Below, piece after piece: positions 1 through 7,932 of a stretch of 64,000 nucleotides of DNA (positions are counted from its first letter, which is position 1; each line of letters opens with the position of its first letter). The stretch comes from CAWCXF01 sp963799455. GTDB lineage: Bacteria > Pseudomonadota > Alphaproteobacteria > Rhodobacterales > Rhodobacteraceae. The position numbers and the translations under genes were made by a program. Where the stretch lies: positions 930,001-994,000 of the forward strand of contig CAWCXF010000008.1 in assembly GCA_963799455.1 (NCBI GenBank), in the 5' to 3' direction. The notes under the pieces are model-generated. The model saw only the letters and a program-made list of their open reading frames with translations. It did not search any database and was not told where the DNA came from.

Positions 1-13
1 GGAGGCAGGAGGC

Positions 14-730
14 GTGAGCACATCCCTTCGGGTCAGGGACGTGGCCGCCGGATACGGCCAGGCCAGCGTGCTCGAGGGCGTCTCCTTCGAGGCCGAGGCG
101 GGCGAGATCATCGCCATCGTCGGCGCCAACGGGGCGGGCAAGACCACGCTCCTCAACACCGTCGCCGGGATCGTCCGGGCGCGCTCGGGCACGATCCTGC
201 TCGGGGATCTCGACGTCACCAGCATGGCCGCGCACCGTCTGCCGTCGAAGGGGCTGGCGATGGTGCCGGAGGGCGGCCGGCTGTTCCCGTTCATGACCGT
301 GCGCGAGAACCTCGAGGTCGGGGGCTTCTGCCGGCGCGGCACGCCGGAGTTCCGGACGGGCCTCGACGAGGTGATGGAGCTCTTCCCGATCCTGCGCCAG
401 CGCCGGGACCAGCTCGCCGGCTCGCTCTCGGGCGGCGAGCGGCAGATGTGCGCCATCGCGCGCGCGGTGATGAGCCAGCCGCAGGTCATCATGCTCGACG
501 AGCCCTCGGTGGGCCTGTCGCCCAAGATGGTCCACCAGGTGTTCGCTCTGGTAAAGGCGCTGGCCGAGACGAAGGGGCTGACGGTGGTGCTGGTCGAGCA
601 GAACGTGGCCGAGGCGCTGGGCGCCTCCGACCGTGCCTACGTGCTCGACCACGGCGCGATCGTGCGGACCGCCCGCTCGGCCGAGCTCGCCGGCGACCCG
701 GCGATCCGCGAAGCCTACATGGGATTGTGA
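14..730 (+). CDS. livF: ABC transporter ATP-binding protein, LivF type
   Basis: ATPase subunit of a branched-chain amino acid (HAAT/Liv-type) importer, working at the cytoplasmic face of the membrane. The 238-residue length fits LivF. Walker A GANGAGKTT is at residues 37-45, followed by the signature LSGGERQ, Walker B with MLDEPS, and a late VLVEQN stretch typical of LivF. It starts at GTG 14 behind a strong purine-rich ribosome site at the very edge of the window, so livG/H/M/K probably lie to the left. It is nearly joined to the SDR downstream (3-bp gap). With the valine genes nearby, uptake of a branched-chain or related acid is plausible, but the substrate cannot be read from this subunit. 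Confidence 0.9.
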   Translation: MSTSLRVRDVAAGYGQASVLEGVSFEAEAGEIIAIVGANGAGKTTLLNTVAGIVRARSGTILLGDLDVTSMAAHRLPSKGLAMVPEGGRLFPFMTVRENLEVGGFCRRGTPEFRTGLDEVMELFPILRQRRDQLAGSLSGGERQMCAIARAVMSQPQVIMLDEPSVGLSPKMVHQVFALVKALAETKGLTVVLVEQNVAEALGASDRAYVLDHGAIVRTARSAELAGDPAIREAYMGL

Positions 731-733
731 GCC

Positions 734-1528
734 GTGACGACCAACCCATCCACCGCGCCCGTGGCGCTCGTCTCGGGCGGCGGCACCGGCGTCGGCGCGG
801 CCACCGCCCGGCACCTGGCCGCCCGCGGCTGCCGCGTCGCCGTCAACTACCGCCGCAGCGCCGACGCGGCCGAGGAGACGGCCGCCGCCTGCCGGGCGGA
901 GGGGGTGGAGGCGATGGCGCTCAAGGGCGATGTCGCCGCCGACGCCGACTGCCGCGCGCTGGTCGCGCGGACGATCGAGGCCTGGGGCCGGCTCGACGTC
1001 CTCGTCTGCAGCGCCGGGAACACCCAGTTCGTCCGGCTCTCGGACTTCGAAGCGCAGAACGCGGAGGACTTCCAGCGCGTCTATGCCACCAACGTGCTCG
1101 GCGTCTACCAGCTCGTCCGCGCCGCGGCCCCGCATCTGCGCGCGAGCGGGCATGGCGCCGTCGTCGCGGTCTCGTCGATCGCGGGGCTGAACGGGAACGG
1201 CAGCGCGCTCGCCTACATCGCCTCCAAGGGCGCTCTGAACAGCCTGACCCTGGCCTTGGCGCGCCTCCTGGCGCCGCAGGTCCGGGTCAATGCCGTGCTG
1301 CCCGGCCTGATCGAGTCCGGCTGGTTCCTGAACGGGATGGACGAGGCGCGCTACGAGCAGATCCGCGAGCGCGCGGCGAGCGCGTCGGCGCTGGAGACGA
1401 ACTGCACGCCAGAGGACATCGCCGACGCGGCGGTGTTCCTGGCGCTCGACGCCCGCAGGATGACCGGCCAGCTGATGGTCGTGGATGCGGGGTGGCTCCT
1501 CGGGCGCGCCGTGCGCGTCTCCCGCTGA
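734..1528 (+). CDS. SDR family oxidoreductase
   Basis: Classical short-chain dehydrogenase/reductase of 264 aa. The nucleotide-binding glycine motif GGGTGVG is at residues 15-21. The catalytic serine lies in VSSIAG and the YIASK tetrad is at about residues 161-165. GTG 734 is taken as start because it follows the livF stop directly and precedes the Rossmann strand by the usual distance. It sits between livF and a MaoC-type hydratase, which suggests one operon for uptake and oxidation of an acid or acyl-CoA. The substrate is not identifiable. The last ten residues run into arginine-rich sequence and may not be structured. Confidence 0.85.
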   Translation: MTTNPSTAPVALVSGGGTGVGAATARHLAARGCRVAVNYRRSADAAEETAAACRAEGVEAMALKGDVAADADCRALVARTIEAWGRLDVLVCSAGNTQFVRLSDFEAQNAEDFQRVYATNVLGVYQLVRAAAPHLRASGHGAVVAVSSIAGLNGNGSALAYIASKGALNSLTLALARLLAPQVRVNAVLPGLIESGWFLNGMDEARYEQIRERAASASALETNCTPEDIADAAVFLALDARRMTGQLMVVDAGWLLGRAVRVSR

Positions 1529-1557
1529 GCCCGGCCCTGAGGCGGAGAGGTCAGGAC

Positions 1558-2448
1558 ATGTCCCGCCACGACGCGCTGATGGCCTTCGAGTTCCCCGAGT
1601 TCGAGCAGAGCTACACCGCGCGCGACACCATGCTCTACGCGCTCGGGGTGGGCGCCGGCCACGACCGGCTCGACCCGTTCGAGCTCTCCCTCGCCTACGA
1701 GCGGGATCTCGTGGCGATCCCCGCCATGGCGGTGACGCTGGCCTATCCCGGCTTCTGGTATCGCGACCTCGACCCCGGGCTCGACTTCCTGCGGACGGTG
1801 CACGCCTCCGAGCGGTTCGAGATCCACCGGCCCCTGCCCGTGGCGGCCACCGTCGTCGCGCGGCCGCGGATCGTCGCGATCCACGACAAGGGCGAGGGCC
1901 GCGGCAGCCTGGTCGTCAGCCGGCGCGAGATCGCCGAGAAGGGGTCCGGCGCGCGCCTGGCCACGGTGACGCAGACGGCGTTCTGCCGGGGCGACGGCGG
2001 CCTCGGCGGGCCCGTCCGTCCCGCGCCGGCGCCGCAGGCGATGTCGGACGCCCCGCCGGAGGCGGTCCTGAGCATCCCCACCCTGCCGCAGGCGGCGCTG
2101 ATCTACCGGCTCTCGGGGGACTACAACCCGCTGCACGTGGACCCCGACTTCGCCCGCGGGGCCGGGTTCCCCAGCCCGATCCTGCACGGCCTCTCGACCT
2201 ACGGCCACGTCTGTCGCATGCTGATGCGTCTCGGCGACGGCGGCGCGATCACGGCGATGGACTGCCGCTTCACCGCTCCCGTCCTTCCCGGCGAGACCCT
2301 CACGCTCGAGGTCTGGCGCGACGGCGCGCAGGCCCTCTTTCGCGCCTTCGTGGGAGAGCGGAAGGTGCTGGACAACGGCGTCTGCACCTTCGCGTCCGAA
2401 TCGGAAACCCAGCCGACCTCGTCGCGGCCACGACAGCGGGCGATCTAG
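1558..2448 (+). CDS. MaoC-type acyl-CoA hydratase/dehydratase (double hot-dog)
   Basis: A 296-aa protein resembling peroxisomal-type 2-enoyl-CoA hydratase 2. The N-terminal half is a degenerate hot-dog fold. The C-terminal half carries the MaoC hydratase signature, SGDYNPLHVD followed by PILHGL, near residues 186-205, with the Asp/His pair used for water addition. ATG 1558 is preceded by a GGAGAGG-like site. The frame is open further upstream, but that stretch is only antisense-like low-complexity sequence. It follows the SDR by about 30 bp and likely shares its transcript, so the pair could carry out hydration/dehydration and oxidoreduction of a CoA intermediate. Confidence 0.82.
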   Translation: MSRHDALMAFEFPEFEQSYTARDTMLYALGVGAGHDRLDPFELSLAYERDLVAIPAMAVTLAYPGFWYRDLDPGLDFLRTVHASERFEIHRPLPVAATVVARPRIVAIHDKGEGRGSLVVSRREIAEKGSGARLATVTQTAFCRGDGGLGGPVRPAPAPQAMSDAPPEAVLSIPTLPQAALIYRLSGDYNPLHVDPDFARGAGFPSPILHGLSTYGHVCRMLMRLGDGGAITAMDCRFTAPVLPGETLTLEVWRDGAQALFRAFVGERKVLDNGVCTFASESETQPTSSRPRQRAI

Positions 2449-2486
2449 CCCGGCCGCGGCAGCCCCTCGATTCTGGAGACGACCCC

Positions 2487-3986
2487 ATGCACGACATCGG
2501 GCACTATCTTTCTGGCGCGCGGGTGGCTGGCGGCTCTGGGCGTTCGGCGGAGGTTTTCGACCCGGCGACGGGCGCGGTTCGGGCGCGGGTGGCGCTGGCC
2601 TCGCGCGCGGAGGTGGACGAGGCGGTGGCGCGGGCCGCGGAGGCGCAGCCGGCTTGGGCGGCGGTGAACCCGCAGCGGCGCGCGCGGGTGCTGATGGCGT
2701 TCGTGCGGCTTCTGCACCGCGAGATGGACGCGCTGGCGGAGGCGCTGTCGCGCGAGCACGGCAAGACGCTGCCCGACGCGAGGGGCGACGTGCAGCGGGG
2801 GCTGGAGGTGGTCGAGTTCTGCATCGGCGCGCCGCATCTTCTGAAGGGCGACTACACGACCGACGCGGGCCCGGGCATCGACATGTACTCGATGCGCCAG
2901 CCGCTGGGCGTGGTGGCGGGCATCACGCCGTTCAACTTCCCCGCCATGATCCCGATGTGGAAGTTCGCGCCCGCCATCGCGTGCGGCAACGCCTTCGTGC
3001 TCAAGCCGTCCGAGCGCGACCCCTCGGTGCCCCTGATGCTGGCGGAGCTGATGAGCGAGGCGGGGCTGCCGCCGGGCGTCCTGCAGGTCGTCCAGGGCGA
3101 CAAGGAGGCGGTGGACGCGCTGCTCGACAACCCCACGGTGCAGGCGGTGGGCTTCGTCGGCTCCACCGCCATCGCCTCCTACGTCTACGAGCGGGCCTGC
3201 GTGGCCGGCAAGCGCGCGCAGTGCTTCGGAGGCGCCAAGAACCACATGATCGTGATGCCCGACGCCGACCTCGACCAGGCCGCCGACGCGCTGGTGGGCG
3301 CGGGCTTTGGTGCGGCGGGCGAGCGCTGCATGGCGATCTCGGTGGCGGTGCCGGTGGGCGAGGCGACGGCCGACCGGCTGATCGAGAAGCTGGTGCCGCG
3401 CGTCGAGGCGCTGCGGGTGGGCCCCTACACGGGGGGCGACGAGGTGGACTACGGCCCCGTGATCACCGCCGCGGCGAAGGCCAGCATCGAGCGGATGGTG
3501 CAGTCGGGGCTCGACGCGGGCGCCGAGCTCGCGGTGGACGGGCGGGGCCTGCAGATGCAGGGCTACGAGGGGGGCTTCTGGGTGGGCCCGCACCTGTTCG
3601 ACCGGGTGACGCCCGAGATGGAGATCTACCGCAAGGAAATCTTCGGCCCCGTGCTCTCGACGGTGCGCGCGCGCACCTACGACGAGGCGCTGGGGCTCGC
3701 GATGGACCACGAGTACGGCAACGGGGCGGCGATCTACACCCGCGACGGCGACGCCGCGCGCGACTTCGCCGCGAAGATCAACATCGGCATGGTGGGCATC
3801 AACGTGCCGATCCCGGTTCCTCTCGCCTACCACACCTTCGGCGGCTGGAAGCGCTCGGGCTTCGGCGACCTCAACCAGCACGGGCCCGACGCCTTCCGCT
3901 TCTACACCCGCACCAAGACCGTCACCGCAAGGTGGCCCTCGGGCATCAAGGAGGGCGGCGAGTTCTCCATCCCCGTCATGGAGTGA
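2487..3986 (+). CDS. mmsA: CoA-acylating methylmalonate-semialdehyde dehydrogenase
   Basis: A 499-aa aldehyde dehydrogenase of the MmsA class, converting (methyl)malonate semialdehyde plus CoA and NAD+ to propionyl-CoA or acetyl-CoA and CO2 in valine and inositol catabolism. Visible are GITPFNFPAM near residues 151-160, the NAD-binding GFVGST, and the catalytic cysteine in GAAGERCMA at residue 281. As usual in this CoA-dependent subgroup, a phenylalanine- and glycine-rich C-terminus follows. ATG 2487 lies after CTGGAGA. The rest of the valine branch (isobutyryl-CoA dehydrogenase, hydrolase, mmsB) lies 2.6-6 kb downstream on the same strand, interrupted by a secreted protein and a YbdK-like ligase. 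Confidence 0.95.
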   Translation: MHDIGHYLSGARVAGGSGRSAEVFDPATGAVRARVALASRAEVDEAVARAAEAQPAWAAVNPQRRARVLMAFVRLLHREMDALAEALSREHGKTLPDARGDVQRGLEVVEFCIGAPHLLKGDYTTDAGPGIDMYSMRQPLGVVAGITPFNFPAMIPMWKFAPAIACGNAFVLKPSERDPSVPLMLAELMSEAGLPPGVLQVVQGDKEAVDALLDNPTVQAVGFVGSTAIASYVYERACVAGKRAQCFGGAKNHMIVMPDADLDQAADALVGAGFGAAGERCMAISVAVPVGEATADRLIEKLVPRVEALRVGPYTGGDEVDYGPVITAAAKASIERMVQSGLDAGAELAVDGRGLQMQGYEGGFWVGPHLFDRVTPEMEIYRKEIFGPVLSTVRARTYDEALGLAMDHEYGNGAAIYTRDGDAARDFAAKINIGMVGINVPIPVPLAYHTFGGWKRSGFGDLNQHGPDAFRFYTRTKTVTARWPSGIKEGGEFSIPVME

Positions 3987-4001
3987 GGCCGGACGAGGAG
4001 C

Positions 4002-4024
4002 GGCGCCCCCGGCCCGGGGGCGCC
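4002..4024 (+). terminator. GC-rich hairpin after mmsA
   Basis: A perfect 10-bp stem with a 3-nt loop begins 15 bases after the mmsA stop codon. No T-run follows, so this is a candidate intrinsic terminator or mRNA-stabilising hairpin rather than a proven one. It lies between mmsA and the convergent sorted-protein gene. Confidence 0.5.
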
Positions 4025-4083
4025 TCTGCGACCTCCGGCGCCGGGGGCGCCGCTTGGGGCGCGGCCTCGCCGCCGGCGCCCCG

Positions 4084-4275
4084 GCTCGCGGCCGGTGTCC
4101 TGGCTCGCGGCCGGTGTCCTGGCTCGCGGCCGGTGTCCTGGCTCGCGGCCGGTGTCCTGGCTCGCGGCCGGTGTCCTGGCTCGCGGCCGGTGTCCTGGCT
4201 CGCGGCCGGCGTCCCGGCTCGCGGCCGGTGTCCTGGCTCGCGGCCGGCGTTCCGGCTCGCGGCCGGCGTTCCGGC
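4084..4275. repeat. 19-bp minisatellite, about 10 copies
   Basis: Tandem array of a unit reading GCTCGCGGCCGGTGTCCTG, with period exactly 19 (copies begin at 4084, 4103, 4122 and so on). The first copies are nearly identical and the last ones carry substitutions. It ends at the stop codon of the minus-strand sorted-protein gene (4276), so it occupies the convergent intergenic space with mmsA. There are no spacers, so this is not a CRISPR. The unit is not a multiple of three, consistent with a non-coding location. Confidence 0.95.
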
Positions 4276-4926
4276 TCAGCGTCGGCGGCGCCGGAGCGCG
4301 AGCGTGCCGAGGCCCGCCAGCAGCAGGCCGCCCGCGGCCGGCAGCGGGATCGGCGCCACCTCGGTCTGCACCGTGATCGAGGAGACCAGGAACTGGTCGG
4401 TGGCGCGCAGGGCGCCGATGCCGAAGGCGTTCGAGGCAAAGGCGAGGGTCTCGCCCCCGTCCACGTCGAAGCTCTGCCCGTCGAAGGCCGGGGCGAGCGC
4501 CACGTCGGTGGGCAGGAACAGCGTGAAGGCGGAGGCGTCGAAGCCCGGGCGCTCGACGAAGCCCAGCGTCACGGAGGTCACGGCGCGGTCGAAGGCGAAC
4601 AGCAGCAGGTCGTTGATGTCGGCCATGCTGCGGCCGTCGACGAAGCGGTTCTTCTCGGGGTTGGCCGAGGAGACGCTGTTGCGCACGCCGAGGCCGCCTG
4701 CGTTCAGCGTCACCAGGCTGTCGGAGCCCTCGCGCACCGCGCCGGCCTCGTCGAAGGACAGCGCCGTCACGGTCAGCCCGAGCGAGCCCTGGGCGAAGGC
4801 GGCCGAGGCCGTCTCTCCCGAGCCGCCGGTGAGGTCGTAGGTCACGGTGGCCGCGGAGACGGCCGTCGCGGCCGTCGCCGCTGCGAGGAAGAGGATGGCG
4901 CCCGACGCGCCGGTGCGTAGCGACAT
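4276..4926 (-). CDS. VPLPA-type C-terminal sorting domain protein, secreted
   Basis: A 216-aa exported protein with no recognised enzymatic domain. A signal peptide (hydrophobic residues about 8-25, ending AVSAA) opens the protein. The C-terminus has the tripartite exosortase/rhomboid-type sorting signal: PIPLPAAGG, a hydrophobic helix, then RRRRR at the very end. The middle is beta-rich with many Thr, Ala, Val and Asp, as in other PEP/VPLPA-CTERM proteins of Rhodobacterales. Such proteins are thought to be processed at the membrane and delivered to the surface or matrix. It stands alone, convergent with mmsA, and its stop codon abuts the 19-bp minisatellite. Confidence 0.85.
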   Translation of the reverse strand: MSLRTGASGAILFLAAATAATAVSAATVTYDLTGGSGETASAAFAQGSLGLTVTALSFDEAGAVREGSDSLVTLNAGGLGVRNSVSSANPEKNRFVDGRSMADINDLLLFAFDRAVTSVTLGFVERPGFDASAFTLFLPTDVALAPAFDGQSFDVDGGETLAFASNAFGIGALRATDQFLVSSITVQTEVAPIPLPAAGGLLLAGLGTLALRRRRR

Positions 4927-5176
4927 GATCGCCTCCAGGAAGGTGGGCGTGCCCGGGGCGGGCGGGTCCGCTCGCGCGGCCCCGTCCGGGCAACCTCGAC
5001 TGATGCCTAACTAACCCATCGCCCGGCGAACGCCAGGGCGCGTTGACGCCTGAGCGGAAACACTACGTCGTCGGAACCCGATGCCCGATTCCCAGGCGCG
5101 CGCCCGATCCCCAGGCCCGCGCCCGCGTCCCAGGCGCGCGCCCGCGCCGGACCCGTCACCCGCATGAGGAGCGCCG

Positions 5177-6310
5177 ATGAGCCCCGTCGAGCCCGCCCTG
5201 ACGATCGGCGTCGAGGAGGAGTACCTCCTCGTCGACCGCGACTCGCTCGACCTCGCAGCCGCGCCCGAGGCCCTGATGCGGCGCTGCACGGAGGCGCTCG
5301 CCGACCGCGTCAGCCCCGAGTTCCTGCAGTGCCAGATCGAGGTCGGCACCGGCGTGTGCGAGACCGTCGCCGACGCGCGCGAGGAGCTGCGCGGGATGCG
5401 CGCCACCGTCGCGCGCTGCGCGGCCCCCTTCAACCTCGCGCCGATCGCCGCCGCCTGCCATCCCTTCGCCGACTGGAAGGCGCAGGACCACACCCGCAAG
5501 GAGCGCTACGAGACGCTCGAGCGCCAGCTCGCGGGCGTCGCGCGACGGATGCTGATCTGCGGCATGCACGTCCATGTCGGCATCGAGGACCGCCAGGCGC
5601 GCATCGACCTGATGCCGCAGCTGAGCTACTTCCTGCCGCATCTGCTGGCGCTGTCGGCCTCCTCGCCCTTCTGGCAGGGCGAGGACACCGGGCTCGCCTC
5701 CTACCGGCTGTCGATCTTCGACAACCTGCCGCGCACCGGGCTGCCCCCCTCCTTCGCCAGCTGGCCCGAATACGAGCGCACCGCGCAGGTGCTGATCGAC
5801 CTCGGCCTGATCGAGGACACCTCCAAGATCTGGTGGGATCTGCGCCCCTCCCACGCCTTCCCGACGCTCGAGGCGCGCATCTGCGACGTGTGCCCGCGGC
5901 TCGAGCACACGCTCGCGCTCGCCGCCCTCGTCCAGGCGGTGACGCGGATGCTGTGGCGCCTCAAGAGCCGCAACCAGTCCTGGCGCCGCTACGGGCGGTT
6001 CCTGATCTCGGAGAACCGCTGGCGCGCGCAGCGCCACGGCATCGCCGAGGGGCTGATCGACCTCGGCCGCGGCGCCATCGTGCCGGTGGCCGAGCTCGTG
6101 GAGGAGCTGATCGGGCTCGTCGAGCAGGACGCGGGCGTGCTGCGCAGCACGCGCGAGATCGAGACCCTGCGCGACATCGTCGCCCACGGCACCTCCGCCG
6201 ACCGCCAGCGCGCCGTCCTGGCGCGCGCGATCGAGGGCGGCGCGGACCGCGGCGAGGCGCTGCGCGCCGTCGTCTCCCATCTGATCGAGGAGTTCCACGC
6301 GGACCTGTGA
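5177..6310 (+). CDS. ybdK: YbdK-type carboxylate-amine ligase (GCS2 family)
   Basis: A 377-aa ATP-dependent ligase of the glutamate-cysteine ligase 2 (YbdK) family. Near the N-terminus is the hallmark IGVEEEYLL, whose acidic residues bind Mg-ATP. MHVHVGIED follows near residues 133-141, and the family helix LRPSHAFPTLEARI lies in the C-terminal half. Family members have weak glutamate-cysteine ligase activity in vitro; the physiological substrate is usually unknown. ATG 5177 follows GAGGAG at good spacing. It is flanked on both sides by short GC-rich repeats and sits inside the valine-degradation gene series with no evident biochemical link to it. Confidence 0.88.
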   Translation: MSPVEPALTIGVEEEYLLVDRDSLDLAAAPEALMRRCTEALADRVSPEFLQCQIEVGTGVCETVADAREELRGMRATVARCAAPFNLAPIAAACHPFADWKAQDHTRKERYETLERQLAGVARRMLICGMHVHVGIEDRQARIDLMPQLSYFLPHLLALSASSPFWQGEDTGLASYRLSIFDNLPRTGLPPSFASWPEYERTAQVLIDLGLIEDTSKIWWDLRPSHAFPTLEARICDVCPRLEHTLALAALVQAVTRMLWRLKSRNQSWRRYGRFLISENRWRAQRHGIAEGLIDLGRGAIVPVAELVEELIGLVEQDAGVLRSTREIETLRDIVAHGTSADRQRAVLARAIEGGADRGEALRAVVSHLIEEFHADL

Positions 6311-6348
6311 GGGGGCCGCGCGCGGCCTGTGGCCCCGTCGCGGGAGCG

Positions 6349-6490
6349 CCCCGTCGCGCCCGCCCCGTCGCGCCCGCCCCGTCGCGCCCGCCCCGTCGCG
6401 CCCGCCCCGTCGCGCCCGCCCCGTCGCGCCCGCCCCGTCGCGCCCGCCCGTCGCGCCCGCCCCGTCGCGCCCGGCCCGTCGCGCCCGGCC
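6349..6490. repeat. 14-bp minisatellite, about 10 copies
   Basis: Tandem CCCGTCGCGCCCGC-type units with period 14 (one of 13) between ybdK and the acyl-CoA dehydrogenase. The sequence happens to be open in several frames, but no coding potential is seen. The period is not a multiple of three. Confidence 0.93.
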
Positions 6491-6535
6491 CCGGCGAGGA
6501 CGGCCCCGGCGAGGACGGCCCCGGCGAGGACGGGA
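6491..6535. repeat. 15-bp minisatellite, 3 copies
   Basis: Three near-perfect copies of CCGGCGAGGACGGCC with period 15 follow directly on the 14-bp array. Together the two arrays fill most of the 325-bp gap before the acyl-CoA dehydrogenase. No gene is seen in the gap. Confidence 0.85.
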
Positions 6536-6635
6536 CCGGCGCACCGGGCCCCCTGGGCGGGCCGACGAACCCCGCCCCTTGCCAAAGCCGGCGAGCCGCC
6601 CGATCCTGGCCTTCCCGCCGCAGCCGGAGGCAGGC

Positions 6636-7778
6636 ATGGACTTCGCGCTCACGCACGAGCAGGCGGCGATCTTCGAGGTGGCGCGCGAGGTGGGGCTGGC
6701 GCGGATCGCGCCGCATGCGCGCGCGTGGGAGCGCGAGGGCACCATCCCGCGCGATCTGTGGCCCGATCTGGCGGGCCTGGGCTTCGGCGGGCTCCACGTC
6801 GGCGAGGGGCGGGGCGGGGCGGGGCTCACGCGCCTCGACGGGACGCTCGTCTTCGAGGCGCTGTCGATGGCCTGCCCGTCGGTGGCCTCGTTCCTGTCGA
6901 TCCACAACATGTGCGCGGCGATGGTGGACCGCTTCGGCTCGGACGAGCTGCGCGGGCGCGTGCTGCCGGGCGCCGTGGCGATGGAGAGGGTGCTGGCCTA
7001 CTGCCTGACCGAGCCCGGCTCGGGATCGGACGCGGCCGCGCTCAGGACGCGCGCCGAGCGCACCGACGACGGGTATCGACTGACCGGCACCAAGGCGTTC
7101 GTCTCGGGGGGCGGCTACGCCGACGCCTACGTCGTGATGGCGCGCACCGGCGGGGACGGCCCGCGCGGCATCTCCGCGATCGTGGTGGAGGCGGGCGCCG
7201 AGGGCCTGAGCTTCGGCGCGCCGGAGGACAAGATGGGCTGGCGCGCGCAGCCCACGCGCCAGGTCCAGCTCGACGCGGCGCGCGCGCCCTCGGCCAACCT
7301 GCTGGGCGAGGAGGGCCGGGGCTTCGGCTACGCGATGGCCGGGCTCGACGGCGGGCGGCTCAACATCGCGGCCTGCTCGCTCGGCGCCGCTCAGGCGGCG
7401 CTCGACGCGACGGTGGCCTACATGCGCGAGCGCCGCGCCTTCGGCAGGCCGCTGGCGGAGTTCCAGGCGCTCCAGTTCCGCCTCGCGGAGGCCGAGACCG
7501 AGCTCCAGGCCGCGCGCGGGCTGCTGCGCCAGGCGGCCTGGAAGCTCGACCAGGGCGCGCCGGACGCCACGCGCTTTTGCGCCATGGCCAAGCTCTTCGT
7601 CACCGAGGCGGGCTCGCGCGTCGCCGACCAGTGCCTCCAGCTCCACGGCGGCTACGGCTACCTCGCGGACTACGGCATCGAGAAGATCGTGCGCGACCTG
7701 CGGGTGCACCAGATCCTGGAGGGCACCAACGAGATCATGCGCCTGATCGTCTCGCGCCAGATGCTCGCCGCGCCATGA
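6636..7778 (+). CDS. acyl-CoA dehydrogenase, probable isobutyryl-CoA dehydrogenase
   Basis: A 380-aa flavoprotein that oxidises a short branched acyl-CoA, passing electrons to ETF. The family signature LTEPGSGSD (near residue 129), QLHGGYGYL, and ILEGTNEIM with the catalytic glutamate near the end are all present. The assignment to isobutyryl-CoA rests on the neighbours: hydrolase and mmsB follow, mmsA precedes. ATG 6636 is chosen because GGAGGCAGG precedes it and the acyl-CoA dehydrogenase fold starts immediately. Another short-chain acyl-CoA dehydrogenase specificity cannot be excluded. Confidence 0.9.
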   Translation: MDFALTHEQAAIFEVAREVGLARIAPHARAWEREGTIPRDLWPDLAGLGFGGLHVGEGRGGAGLTRLDGTLVFEALSMACPSVASFLSIHNMCAAMVDRFGSDELRGRVLPGAVAMERVLAYCLTEPGSGSDAAALRTRAERTDDGYRLTGTKAFVSGGGYADAYVVMARTGGDGPRGISAIVVEAGAEGLSFGAPEDKMGWRAQPTRQVQLDAARAPSANLLGEEGRGFGYAMAGLDGGRLNIAACSLGAAQAALDATVAYMRERRAFGRPLAEFQALQFRLAEAETELQAARGLLRQAAWKLDQGAPDATRFCAMAKLFVTEAGSRVADQCLQLHGGYGYLADYGIEKIVRDLRVHQILEGTNEIMRLIVSRQMLAAP

Positions 7779-7932
7779 GCGCGCCGCCCGCCCGCCGCGC
7801 GCCCGGGCCGGGCGCCCCCGCCGCCCCGCGCCGGGCCGCGCCCCGCCGGCCGATCGCGCCGCCGAGCGCGCCGCCGATCGCCCGGCGCTTCGAGCGCGGC
7901 GGCGACGCGCCGCCCGGGCCGGCGCCAGCCCC

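Noticed and set aside
4084..4275. CRISPR array
   Set aside because: Units are adjacent with no spacers, the unit is only 19 bp and no cas gene is near.
2445..4439. Long open frame antisense to mmsA and the 19-bp array
   Set aside because: It is rich in Arg, Ala, Pro and His with no motif, and results from the codon bias of GC-rich DNA. mmsA on the other strand is certain.
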